A stretch of DNA of 64,000 nt from Streptomyces sp. NBC_00536. Lineage in GTDB: Bacteria > Actinomycetota > Actinomycetes > Streptomycetales > Streptomycetaceae. Positions within the stretch are counted from its first letter, which is position 1. Each line of letters starts with the position of its first letter. Made by a program: the position numbers and the translations under genes. This document shows, in pieces, positions 49,601 through 56,502 of this stretch. The stretch covers positions 620,001 through 684,000 of the forward strand of contig NZ_CP107819.1 of NCBI RefSeq assembly GCF_036346295.1, written 5' to 3'. The notes under the pieces were generated by a model. It made no database searches. It was given only the letters and a program-made list of their open reading frames with translations, and was not told the DNA's origin.

Positions 49601-51521
49601 CGGGCCGGGGGCCGGGCCGGAGGCCGGGCCCCGCAGGGGGCACCGACCGGGCGGGGCCGGGCGCCCGGGGGCTCCAGGGGCGGGCCGCGGGGAGCCCCGT
49701 GTGGCCGGGACCCCCGTGGGAGCGGGGCATGAACCCGCCCGCCGCCGGGGCATGTGGCGGCGGGTCGGGGGTGAGGGGCGGCGGTTCCTGCGGGGGCGGC
49801 TGCGGGCGTTGGGGGCGCTCGCGCTCTGGTCGCTGCTGGAGTCGGCCCACACCTTCCTCGGGGGCTACGGCGTCGCCCGCGCCCTCGACGACGGGTTCCT
49901 CGCCGGGCGCCTCGGCACCGGCGCCGCCTGGCTGGCGGCCGCGGGAGCCGGGGCGCTGCTCGGCGGTGTCGCGCTGCGCGGGGTGTTCGGCGCCCTCGCG
50001 GAACTCGTCGAACCCCTGCGGGACGGGCTCGTCCGCCGGGCCGTGCGGCACGCCCTGAGCGCGGCGGTCGCCGATCCCGCGCGGGCCGCCGACGCGAGCG
50101 CGGTGTCCCGGCTGACCCAGCAGACCGAGATGGCCCGCGACTCCTTCGCCGGACTGGTCCTGACGGCCCGCTCGTTCCTCTTCACCGCCGTCGGCGCGCT
50201 GCTCGGCATGGCGGCGCTGGCGCCCGTACTGCTCCTCGTGGCCGTGCCCCCGCTGCTGCTGGGGCTGGCCGTCTTCCTGGCCACGCTGCGCCCCATGGCG
50301 GCCGTACAGCGGGAGGCCCTGGACACGGACGAGGCGCTCGCCGCGCGGGTGGGCGAGGTGGCGGCCGGGCTGCGCGACATCGTGGCCTGCGGCGGCGCCG
50401 CCGATGCCGCGGCGCGGGTGGAACCGCTCATCGCCGCGCAGGAGCGGCTGACGGCCCGGCTCGCCCGCTGGGGGGCCGTACGGACGCTGGCCCTCGGCAT
50501 GGCCGGCCGGGCGCCGGTCGTCGCCCTGCTCGCCGCCACGCCCTGGCTGCTCGGCCGCGGAATGACGGCGGGGGCGCTGGCCGGTGCGCTGACGTATCTG
50601 ACGCAGTCGCTGCTGCCCGCGCTCGACACCCTGATGGCGGCGCTCGGTTCGGCGGGGACGCGGCTGCTGGTGGTGCTGGACCGCTTCTGCGGACCGGAGC
50701 CGACGGGGACCCGTTCCGGTGCGGAGCCGGGTGCCCCGGCCCCGGCCTGGCGGCCCGCGGCGGACGCGGCCGCCGAACTCCACGGCGTGGGCTTCGCGTA
50801 CGGGCCCCACGCGCACCCGGTGCTGGACGGGCTCGACCTGACCGTCCGGTCCGGCGAGCACCTCGCCGTGGTGGGGCCCAGCGGGATCGGGAAGTCCACG
50901 CTCACCGCCCTCCTGGCGGGCCTGCTGCCGCCCGACCGGGGCACGGTCCTCGTGGCCGGAACACCCGCCGGAACGCACGGCCCGGCAGGCGGCCGGGGCC
51001 CGGACCCGCGGCGCACGCTCCTGCCGCAGCAGGCGTACGTGTTCACCGGCACCGTACGCGAGAACCTCACCCACCTGTGCCCGGAACCGGGCCCCGGCGG
51101 CGTGCCGACGGCGCGCGTGGAGGCGGTGGTGGCCGCCCTGGGGCTGGAGGCGCTCCTCGGGAGGCTCGGCGGCCTGGACGCCGTGGTCGACCCCGCGCGG
51201 CTCTCGCAGGGCGAACGGCAGCTGCTCGCGCTCGGCGCGGCGCACCTGTCCCCCGCTCCGCTGCTCCTGCTCGACGAGGCCACCTGCCACCTCGACGCGG
51301 AGACCGAGGAGCGGGCGGAGCGGGCCCTGGCGGCGCGCCCCGGCACGCTGGTGGTGGTGGCCCACCGGATCTCCTCGGCCGCCCGCGCCGACCGGGTGCT
51401 CGTCCTGGACGGCACCCGGGCGGTGTGCGGGACGCACGCGGAACTCCCGGCACGGTCGGCCCTGTACCGGGACCTCGTCGGGATGTGGAGCGCCGCGGAC
51501 GGCGCGGCCGGGTCGCGCTGA
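46689..51521 (+). CDS. RamA-RamB ABC exporter fused in one frame with a ~430-residue repeat linker
   Basis: An uninterrupted 1,610-codon frame. Residues 1 to about 588 form a complete ABC exporter half (RamA/AmfB-like): six-helix region, Walker A GRSGSGKT near 386, signature MSGGEIQRLGLARA, Walker B LLILDDATSSLD. Residues about 589-1021 are Gly/Pro/Ala/Glu-rich repeats. From Met1022 (MWRRVGGEGRRF) a second half (RamB/AmfA-like) follows, with Walker A GPSGIGKST near 1396, LSQGERQLLALG and LLLLDEATCHLD. It exports the SapB-like peptide. ramA and ramB are separate genes in known loci. The ATG at 46689 (GGAG 12 bases upstream) or GTG at 46680 may be the start. A GTG at 49701 with GGGGAG upstream could start RamB separately inside the frame. 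Confidence 0.85.
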   Translation: MNSPDPSGDPSDGPPDGPPDDAALARGGDRALLAAARDSAGRTAAVGACSVGAAVAALAEPAVLGHTLDLLLRGDPAGPAWTLWCALAIAAEVLLDATVTRLTGRVNGRSTAWLRRLGLTRLLAAAPHHAGRYSPGDVAARLTAHATEAGTAPAAAAGALASLLPPLGGLVALFVIDVWTALAFLAGLPLLAFLLRSFARDSAASVTRYQQVQLAMAGLLVEALAGARTIAAAGTLPRERARILRELPTLGAEGRRMWRVYGGTTARTSALMPLLLYVVLGVGGMRLAAGALGVGALLAAVRYAGLAAGVGAVTGRLAAVVRGRAAARRTAALFALPDLPYGTRELPPGGPGTLELRGVSVVRDGRTVLDRVDLLVPGGTTVAVVGRSGSGKTLLAAVAGRLTDPDAGRVLLDGVPLAELSPRALRRDVGHAFDRPALPGRSVAGAIAFGADPRPGRGEVRAAARAAGADPFVRRLPDGYDTPLADAPMSGGEIQRLGLARAFARAGRLLILDDATSSLDTLTAREVERSLAERVRPGTRLVVTHRVSSAARADRVVWLDDGRVRASGTHATLWHDPAYRAVFAAPEPSAPPPRPAPKTPAPGPRPGTGPLPPPQRSRTGLPATPTASAIDPRAPEAVPGPGARPALGPTSTGRPAESAASGAPGPGVGPGPQPGPGPLTAPERSWTGLPATPTVSAVDPRVPETAPGPGPGARTALRPPRTGRPAGPAAPGAPGREAGPGPQSGTGQEAETGPQARPGPQAGTRPEAGTGPQAETEPQAGPGREAGTGPQAGPGRGAGPGTALRPGGAPRPADPKTPGPGPGSGPEAEHAAAAASRDHAGPRASLPSDSGVGQPAGSAAPEAPDPGPGPGVGVGVGAGAGAGVGAGAGAEAGAEAGAEAGVGAGAGPEAGGPTGVRPGASGAGRRAAGHGVRRDHVGPRAALRPVGTGRPVGSAASEAAPAIPEAPGPGIGPGAGPEAGPRRGHRPGGAGRPGAPGAGRGEPRVAGTPVGAGHEPARRRGMWRRVGGEGRRFLRGRLRALGALALWSLLESAHTFLGGYGVARALDDGFLAGRLGTGAAWLAAAGAGALLGGVALRGVFGALAELVEPLRDGLVRRAVRHALSAAVADPARAADASAVSRLTQQTEMARDSFAGLVLTARSFLFTAVGALLGMAALAPVLLLVAVPPLLLGLAVFLATLRPMAAVQREALDTDEALAARVGEVAAGLRDIVACGGAADAAARVEPLIAAQERLTARLARWGAVRTLALGMAGRAPVVALLAATPWLLGRGMTAGALAGALTYLTQSLLPALDTLMAALGSAGTRLLVVLDRFCGPEPTGTRSGAEPGAPAPAWRPAADAAAELHGVGFAYGPHAHPVLDGLDLTVRSGEHLAVVGPSGIGKSTLTALLAGLLPPDRGTVLVAGTPAGTHGPAGGRGPDPRRTLLPQQAYVFTGTVRENLTHLCPEPGPGGVPTARVEAVVAALGLEALLGRLGGLDAVVDPARLSQGERQLLALGAAHLSPAPLLLLDEATCHLDAETEERAERALAARPGTLVVVAHRISSAARADRVLVLDGTRAVCGTHAELPARSALYRDLVGMWSAADGAAGSR
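48533..48940 (+). repeat. 204-bp tandem duplication in the RamA-RamB linker
   Basis: Blocks starting at 48533 and 48737 both begin GCGGAG(C/C)(C/T)GGACCGGCCTTCC and encode RSxTGLPATPTxSAxDPR followed by Pro/Gly-rich sequence and TGRP. The period is 204 bp, exactly 68 codons, so the frame is kept. Degenerate further copies (GPRASL, GPRAALRP with TGRP) occur to about 49590. Confidence 0.75.
49299..49406 (+). repeat. GGGGYC hexanucleotide array inside the linker
   Basis: Nine consecutive hexamers GGGGTC or GGGGCC (49299-49352), three 12-mers GGGGCGGAGGCC (49353-49388), then three more hexamers to 49406. All units are multiples of three, giving Gly-Val/Gly-Ala and GAEA dipeptide repeats. The coding strand can form stacked G-quadruplexes. 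Confidence 0.85.
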
Positions 51522-51550
51522 GCCGCCGACCGGCGACGGCGACCGGCGGC
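51522..51550. terminator. Imperfect hairpin between convergent ramB and ramR ends
   Basis: GCCGCCG (51522-51528) and CGGCGGC (51544-51550) pair perfectly; the stem continues with two mismatches. It fills the 35-bp gap between the two stop codons and could end both transcripts. Confidence 0.4.
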
Positions 51551-51556
51551 CAGTGG

Positions 51557-52165
51557 CTACACCCAGCCCGCGCTGCGCGAGATGCGTATCGCGTCGATGC
51601 GGTTGCGCGCGCCGGTCTTGCGGGTGACGGCGGCCATGTAGTTGCGGACGGTGCCGCTGGCCAGGTGCAGGGCGCGGGCGATCTCGGCGATCGAGTCGCC
51701 CTCCGCGGCGCGGGCCAGGACGCTGAGTTCGCGCGGGCTGAGCGGCACCGGGTCGGCCTCCATGAAGGCCGAGGCGAGCGAGGCGTCGATGAACCGTTCG
51801 CCCGCGGCGACCTTGCGGACGGCGCGGACGAGCTGCCCCGGCGAGCCGTCCTTGTCGACGTACCCGAGGGCCTTCGCCCGGAAGGCGCGGCCGAGCGTGC
51901 CGGGGGTCCCGGCCGTGGCCAGGACGAGCAGCGGGGTCGGCGGGTCCAGTGGCCTCCGGTCGGTGTGCCCCTCAGCCGCGAGGACGGCCGTGGCACCCGG
52001 ACAGTCGAAGTCGACGACCGCCACGTCTGGTCGTAAGGACTCGGCCCGGCGCGCCGCCGACCTCCACCCCGCGGACGTGACGTCGAACTGCCCTTCGGAT
52101 CTCAGGAGAGCGGCCAGGGCCGACCCTACGAGGCTGACGCTGTGCAGTACGAGGACCTTCGTCAT
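51557..52165 (-). CDS. ramR: Orphan response regulator RamR/AmfR-like, with a TTA codon
   Basis: A 202-residue NarL/FixJ-type regulator. The receiver starts MTKVLVLHSVSLVGSALAAL, where the usual acidic pair is replaced by neutral residues. VAVVDFDCPG gives Asp52/Asp54, and the conserved lysine is in GYVDKDGSPGQ. The C-terminal helix-turn-helix is LSPRELSVLARAAEGDSIAE then SGTVRNYMAAVTRKTGA. RamR activates the ram operon; no sensor kinase is adjacent. The ATG at 52165 follows GGAGAG. Leu44 is TTA (complement of 52034-52036), so synthesis should need the bldA tRNA. It is convergent with the transporter gene. Confidence 0.92.
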   Translation of the reverse strand: MTKVLVLHSVSLVGSALAALLRSEGQFDVTSAGWRSAARRAESLRPDVAVVDFDCPGATAVLAAEGHTDRRPLDPPTPLLVLATAGTPGTLGRAFRAKALGYVDKDGSPGQLVRAVRKVAAGERFIDASLASAFMEADPVPLSPRELSVLARAAEGDSIAEIARALHLASGTVRNYMAAVTRKTGARNRIDAIRISRSAGWV

Positions 52166-52471
52166 GGGGACTCTCCAGGGGACGGGCGGGTGCGGCATGG
52201 ACCGATCAGCACCTTGCGGCTGCCCCGGGACCACCCTGCCGGAACGTCACGTCCGGGGGCGTGCGGGGGCGCATGGCCGTAAACGGGCGCCTCCCGAGTG
52301 CTCCCGCACGCCTCACCGCTGACCACTCACCCCCGTCCGCCCCACGCCGTCTCGCGCCGTCTCGCGGATACGGCCGAATCCCACCCCTCCCCCGGTCCCG
52401 TCCATCCGCGCGAACGATGCCGACAGGCGTTCGAGTGCGGCCGGGCGCCCCGTCGCCGGCGGCCGCCGGGC
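52166..52471. other. 306-bp region upstream of ramR
   Basis: This gap separates the ramR start from the end of the same-strand membrane protein gene. It must hold the ramR promoter, read leftward. I see no clear -35/-10 pair, strong dyad or small gene in it. Confidence 0.4.
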
Positions 52472-53563
52472 TCAGGGGGACGGGGACGAGGACGGGGACG
52501 AGGACGAGGACGGCGGCGGGTCCGCGGGGGCGAGCGGGGCCAGCCGGACCGTACTCATGATCTTCATCATCAGGTCGTCGCTGACGGCGCCGGGCACTCC
52601 GGTGCGCCCGTAGAGGTCCCAGGCGACGAAATCGCCCTTGACGTTCTTGAAGCCGAAGACGATCGCCCGGCCGTCACCCGCGCACTTGTTGGGCTTCTTC
52701 GCGCCTTCGGAACGCGCCTTGACGTAACTGCCCTTGATCCCCGCCTTGGTGGTGTATTCCACCGGGCTGTCCCACTTGACGATGGTCTTGTCCGGCTGGG
52801 TGTAGGCGCCGTAGACCCAGCTCGGGGCCATCTTCAGGGCGACCTCATTGGTGTCCTTGGCGCCGTCGGCGCCCTTGGTCCCAGTGGCGGCCAGCTTGTA
52901 GTCGTCGATCTGGCCGTCGCCGTTCCCGTCGAGGCTGCACCACTTCGACTTGTAGAAGGCGGGCGCCGTGTGCCCGATGAGGATCTTGTCCGGATCCGCG
53001 TCGTCCGAGAAGCCGCTGAACACGGTGGGCGGCGCGACCTCCCAGTCGGCGGGGACGTCGAAGGCCGTGCCGTGTTCGGGGTTCACGACCGCTTTCCAGC
53101 CCGGGATCGTCGGCGGCACCGCGCTCGACGGCGAGGCCGAAGCCGAGGCCGATCCGGAGGTGGAGGGTGCCGCGGAACCGGAGGGCGAGGCGGGGGCGGA
53201 GGCCGACGGCGAGGGGTTCTTGCCGTCGTCCGCCCGGTCGTTCTTCTTCCCGTCGTCCCCCAGCAGGACCACACCGGTGTAGGTGGCGGCGGCGAGCACC
53301 ACGGTGGCCGCGGCGCAGACGGCGATGACGGCGGTCCTGCTGCGTTTGCCGGACGGCGGCTGCTGCTGCGGCTGTTGGGGCATTCCGTACGGGCCGCCCA
53401 CCGGGTACACCGGTACGGTGGGCGGCTGTTCGCCGGACGGCTCCGCGCCGGGCGGCAGCGGGGGCAGCGGTGGGAGCGGCGGCTGCGGCGGCTGCCGGTA
53501 CGGATTGTGGAAGTCCTCTTGCGGGTCCTGCTCGCCCCCGGGCGACTGCTGTCCTGGCCACAT
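52472..53563 (-). CDS. Membrane-anchored extracellular protein of unknown function
   Basis: A 363-residue protein. A Pro/Gln-rich cytoplasmic head (residues 1-72, many PP and PQ) leads to KRSRTAVIAVCAAATVVLAA, a single membrane segment. A Ser/Pro/Ala spacer follows. The outside domain contains GTAFDVPADWEV, IGHTAPAFYKSKWCS and KANKC-like cysteines (two in all), and AIVFGFKNVKGDFVAWDLYG. It ends in a Ser/Pro tail. This head-TM-domain plan is common in Streptomyces, but I do not recognise a function. The ATG at 53563 has no Shine-Dalgarno and the message may be leaderless. It lies 133 bp downstream of the propeller protein gene on the same strand. Confidence 0.75.
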   Translation of the reverse strand: MWPGQQSPGGEQDPQEDFHNPYRQPPQPPLPPLPPLPPGAEPSGEQPPTVPVYPVGGPYGMPQQPQQQPPSGKRSRTAVIAVCAAATVVLAAATYTGVVLLGDDGKKNDRADDGKNPSPSASAPASPSGSAAPSTSGSASASASPSSAVPPTIPGWKAVVNPEHGTAFDVPADWEVAPPTVFSGFSDDADPDKILIGHTAPAFYKSKWCSLDGNGDGQIDDYKLAATGTKGADGAKDTNEVALKMAPSWVYGAYTQPDKTIVKWDSPVEYTTKAGIKGSYVKARSEGAKKPNKCAGDGRAIVFGFKNVKGDFVAWDLYGRTGVPGAVSDDLMMKIMSTVRLAPLAPADPPPSSSSSPSSSPSP

Positions 53564-53696
53564 GCCGAGTAACGATAGGTGCGCGGTGCCACGCCCACCA
53601 CAGGGGGGTCCGGCCCGTTCCCTCCGGGGGCGCCTCAAACGCCGGCGAGGCTGAATTTGCCCCCGGAGGTGCCGCGTTGCCCCGGGCCGGGCCGGG

Positions 53697-55301
53697 CTAC
53701 TTGCCCAAGGACAGGATCGAGTGGTCCACCTTCGTCGGCTCCGGGCCGTTCACCCGGCCGTCGAGCAGGAACAGCCGTCCCCCCAGCCAGGCCGGGCGCA
53801 CGCCGTGCGCGTAGAAGACGGATTCGGGGCCCCGCGCGGCCGCCGGGCTCTGCAGGAACACCTGCGGAGCGCCGCCTGTCGGCGCGAGCGTCGCCATCGC
53901 GCCCGAGTGGCCCGAGCCGTCCTGGATGTACACGACGACCTTGCCGTTCTCGATGGCGAGCGGCCACATGGCGCGGTTCTTGTCGGGCGCCGCCGCGTGC
54001 CACTTCTCCTGCCCGGTGTTCAGGTCGACGGCGATGACCTCGGTGGTGTCGTCGAGGCCGAGGCTGGAACCGGTCTTGCCTCCGGCGATGTAGAGCGTGT
54101 CGGCGTCGGCCACGGCGCCCGGGCATCCTTGGATGTCGTCGGAGTTACCGAAGCCGTTGCACCGGCCGCTGACCCCGAACTTCGCCTCGCTCTGCGAACG
54201 GATCCGGCCGTCCGCGGCGAAGGCGGTGATGCTCCAGGCCTTCTTGTCGGAGTTGTTGGCGGCGACCACCAGCGGGTCCACCGACAGGACGCGGCCGATC
54301 GTCCAGCCCTTCTCGTACGAGTGGCTCCACCTGGGTTCGCCCGTCGCCGGGTCCAGCTCCTCGATCACGGCAGCGGGGTTGGGCTCCCAGCAGTTGCGCA
54401 GGGCGATCAGCCGGGAGCCCCCGGCGATCCCGGTCGGGGAACAGCCCGTCTTCGGCGTGCCGAAGAGCTTGTGGCCGTCGGTGACCGAGAAGCCGCTCCT
54501 CACGGCGGACCGGGTGACGGCGACGGTGTCGCCCGAGATCGCCATCTCGAAGACGAGGTCGTGGTCGGAGGCGTTCTCCTGCGGCACCTGCACCTTCCAG
54601 CCGAGCTTGCCGGTGACGAGGTCGATCTGCTGGAGGTGTGTGCACTTGGGCAGTTCCGCGTTGGTCTTCTCCTGGACGCCGACGACCAGCTTCCCGTTGG
54701 CGGAAGGGGCCTGCGGGACCCCGCACAGCGGAGTCTCCAGATCGATCTTCCACACGTCCTTGCCGTCGGCCACCGCGTACCCGGTGACCTCCTTGTTCAT
54801 CGCCTTGACCACGACGTCGCCGACCCGCCAGGGGCCGAACTGCTGGGCTCCCGAACCGGGCAACTGGGTCTGGTTGTCGCGCACCCAGACCCGCCCCTCA
54901 CCTGGCTGGATACCGGCGTTGGGGTCGTAGGGCTCGGGCCCGCCGCCGGGGCCCTTGCCGTCGCCCTTGTCGACCGTGGGGGTGCCGGACGGGACCGCCG
55001 GGTGCGTGCCGTCGGCGACGGGCCCGGGGGAGTTTCCGTCATCGCGGACGGCCACGGCGTACACCGCGCCACCGATCACCAGCAGGCCCGCCACCAGCGA
55101 CGCGACCACCACGACGGGCTTGCCGCCGAAGAGGCCCCGCCGTCCCCCGCCGGGAGCGGGGGGCGGCGGCCCGCCGAACTGGCCGGGCCCCGGCAGCGGT
55201 TGCGGCTGCGTCTGGGGTTCGGGCTGGGGCTGGGCGTACGGGTTCCCCGGAACGGGTCCGTACGGGGGTGGGGTGGGGCCGCCGGGCTCGTGACTGCTCA
55301 T
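53697..55301 (-). CDS. Membrane-anchored PQQ-like beta-propeller protein
   Basis: A 534-residue protein. A Pro/Gln-rich head and VVVVASLVAGLLVIGGAVYA (membrane segment near residue 75) precede a large extracellular propeller. Repeated blade motifs such as TGKLGWKVQVP, TGEPRWSHSYEKGW and TGQEKWHAAAPD are of the PQQ/quinoprotein-like type, used in Gram-positives mostly for binding rather than redox. Several cysteines (CGVP, KCTHL, GCSP, NCWEP, RCNGF, GCPGA) suggest disulfides. Its plan parallels the downstream gene. The ATG at 55301 has no clear ribosome binding site; a CACACT hexamer close upstream could be the -10 of a leaderless message. Confidence 0.82.
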   Translation of the reverse strand: MSSHEPGGPTPPPYGPVPGNPYAQPQPEPQTQPQPLPGPGQFGGPPPPAPGGGRRGLFGGKPVVVVASLVAGLLVIGGAVYAVAVRDDGNSPGPVADGTHPAVPSGTPTVDKGDGKGPGGGPEPYDPNAGIQPGEGRVWVRDNQTQLPGSGAQQFGPWRVGDVVVKAMNKEVTGYAVADGKDVWKIDLETPLCGVPQAPSANGKLVVGVQEKTNAELPKCTHLQQIDLVTGKLGWKVQVPQENASDHDLVFEMAISGDTVAVTRSAVRSGFSVTDGHKLFGTPKTGCSPTGIAGGSRLIALRNCWEPNPAAVIEELDPATGEPRWSHSYEKGWTIGRVLSVDPLVVAANNSDKKAWSITAFAADGRIRSQSEAKFGVSGRCNGFGNSDDIQGCPGAVADADTLYIAGGKTGSSLGLDDTTEVIAVDLNTGQEKWHAAAPDKNRAMWPLAIENGKVVVYIQDGSGHSGAMATLAPTGGAPQVFLQSPAAARGPESVFYAHGVRPAWLGGRLFLLDGRVNGPEPTKVDHSILSLGK

Positions 55302-55383
55302 GGGAAGAGTGTGACCCGTGGGGTTCCACCGGACCAGGGCACCCCCGGTCAACCCGTCAACCGGTCAGCGCCATCACCGCGGT

Positions 55384-56370
55384 TCAGCTGCTCAGCGCGT
55401 CCAGGTGCCGGTGGAGCACCCGGTGTCCCACCGTATCGGGGTGCAGGCCGTCGACGAGCAGATCGCCGCGCCCGCGCAGCGGCTCCCACAGGTCGATGAA
55501 GTCGACGTACTGCTCCTCGCACCAGGCCCGTACGGCCGCGCGCAGGGCCAGCGCCCGCTCGCGGGTGAAGCACAGCCCCTCGTAGTCGCGGGTGCGCTCC
55601 TCGTCGACCCAGGTCGGCCCGGCGACGACGAGCCGCGCGTTGTGGCCGAGGGCGGTGGCGGCCAGGGAGCCGAGGTGCTCCGCGATCCGCGCGGTCCCGT
55701 CGCCGTGGTCCGCCGCGCGGTCCGGCGCGGCGGCGAGCGGCAGGGCCGAGTCGTTGATCCCGGCGGCGACGAGCAGGGTGTCGGGCCTGCGGGCGGCGAG
55801 CAGAGCGGGCGTCTGTTCGCTGACGTCGGCCAGCGTGCTGCCGGGGACGGACAGGTTGAAAACGCGGTGCGCGGCCTCGTCGCCCGCGATGTGGGCGCCC
55901 GCCAGCCGGGCCGCCCATCCGCCCCGCGGGTCGCAGCGTCCGTAGGCGATGCTGTCGCCGACGATCACGATGCGCTCCGCCGCGCGCAGGGGTTTCGCAT
56001 CCAGGTAGGCCCAGGTGCTCTCGCCCGAGGTCAGGAGCACGCGGCGGCGGGCGTAGTCGTCGACCTCGTACGCGTCGGCCGCGGCGAGTTCCTCGTCGGT
56101 GAGGCGCATGACGACGCCCTCGACCGCGGACCCGATCGCTCGCTCCAGGGTCAGGTGGACGTCCAGGCCACTGGCCGCGATCACGGACTCGTCGGTGATC
56201 GGCAGCGGCCGGGTCGTGTGGCCCGCGAGCGACGCCGGGGAGGTGGGTACGGCCCGGCCGAACAGGGCGGTCTGTACCCGCTCGTCCTTCAGGGTGCCGA
56301 AGGAGAACAGCGAGTGGGGGCGTGATGCGGTCACTGTGGGTCGTGTGGCCTTCCGTGCGGGGATGATCAC
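55384..56370 (-). CDS. GGCT-like domain fused to an SGNH/GDSL hydrolase
   Basis: A 328-residue two-domain protein. Residues about 18-125 look like a gamma-glutamylcyclotransferase/AIG2 fold, with LFSFGTLKDERVQTALFG, GVVMRLTDEELAAADAYEVD and YARRRVLL. Residues about 133-326 are an SGNH hydrolase: block I IVIVGDSIAYG, block III AAGINDSALP and block V DGLHPDTVGHRVLH, giving the Ser-Asp-His set. No signal peptide is seen, so both would act in the cytoplasm. The GTG at 56370 is near AGGG; GTG at 56334 is an alternative start. The reaction is unknown; an esterase coupled to amine or gamma-glutamyl chemistry is possible. Confidence 0.82.
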   Translation of the reverse strand: MIIPARKATRPTVTASRPHSLFSFGTLKDERVQTALFGRAVPTSPASLAGHTTRPLPITDESVIAASGLDVHLTLERAIGSAVEGVVMRLTDEELAAADAYEVDDYARRRVLLTSGESTWAYLDAKPLRAAERIVIVGDSIAYGRCDPRGGWAARLAGAHIAGDEAAHRVFNLSVPGSTLADVSEQTPALLAARRPDTLLVAAGINDSALPLAAAPDRAADHGDGTARIAEHLGSLAATALGHNARLVVAGPTWVDEERTRDYEGLCFTRERALALRAAVRAWCEEQYVDFIDLWEPLRGRGDLLVDGLHPDTVGHRVLHRHLDALSS

Positions 56371-56502
56371 CTCACCCTAATCGGCCGCCCCTGAGCTGGC
56401 AGAACCGCTGACGGGCCGGTCGACAACACCCCCTGGAGTATTGCCGGTTCAGGTCCCTCAGGTAGGTTTCTAAAATCTGATTCCAATTCTGACGGGGCTG
56501 AC

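Noticed and set aside
46937..49732. Second open plus-strand frame across RamA and the linker, ending in an ATGA at 49729
   Set aside because: Within RamA it lacks every ABC motif, so it is a shadow. The ATG at 49729 is not in the RamB frame, so the apparent stop-start overlap does not separate RamA from RamB.
43805..52165. ram locus as a recently acquired island
   Set aside because: Base composition and codon use outside the linker match the flanks, and no integrase, attachment repeat or tRNA is visible. The locus is typical Streptomyces core or near-core content.
53721..55499. Long plus-strand frame opposite the beta-propeller gene
   Set aside because: Shadow of a protein with clear propeller repeats and a membrane anchor; no ribosome binding site or motif.
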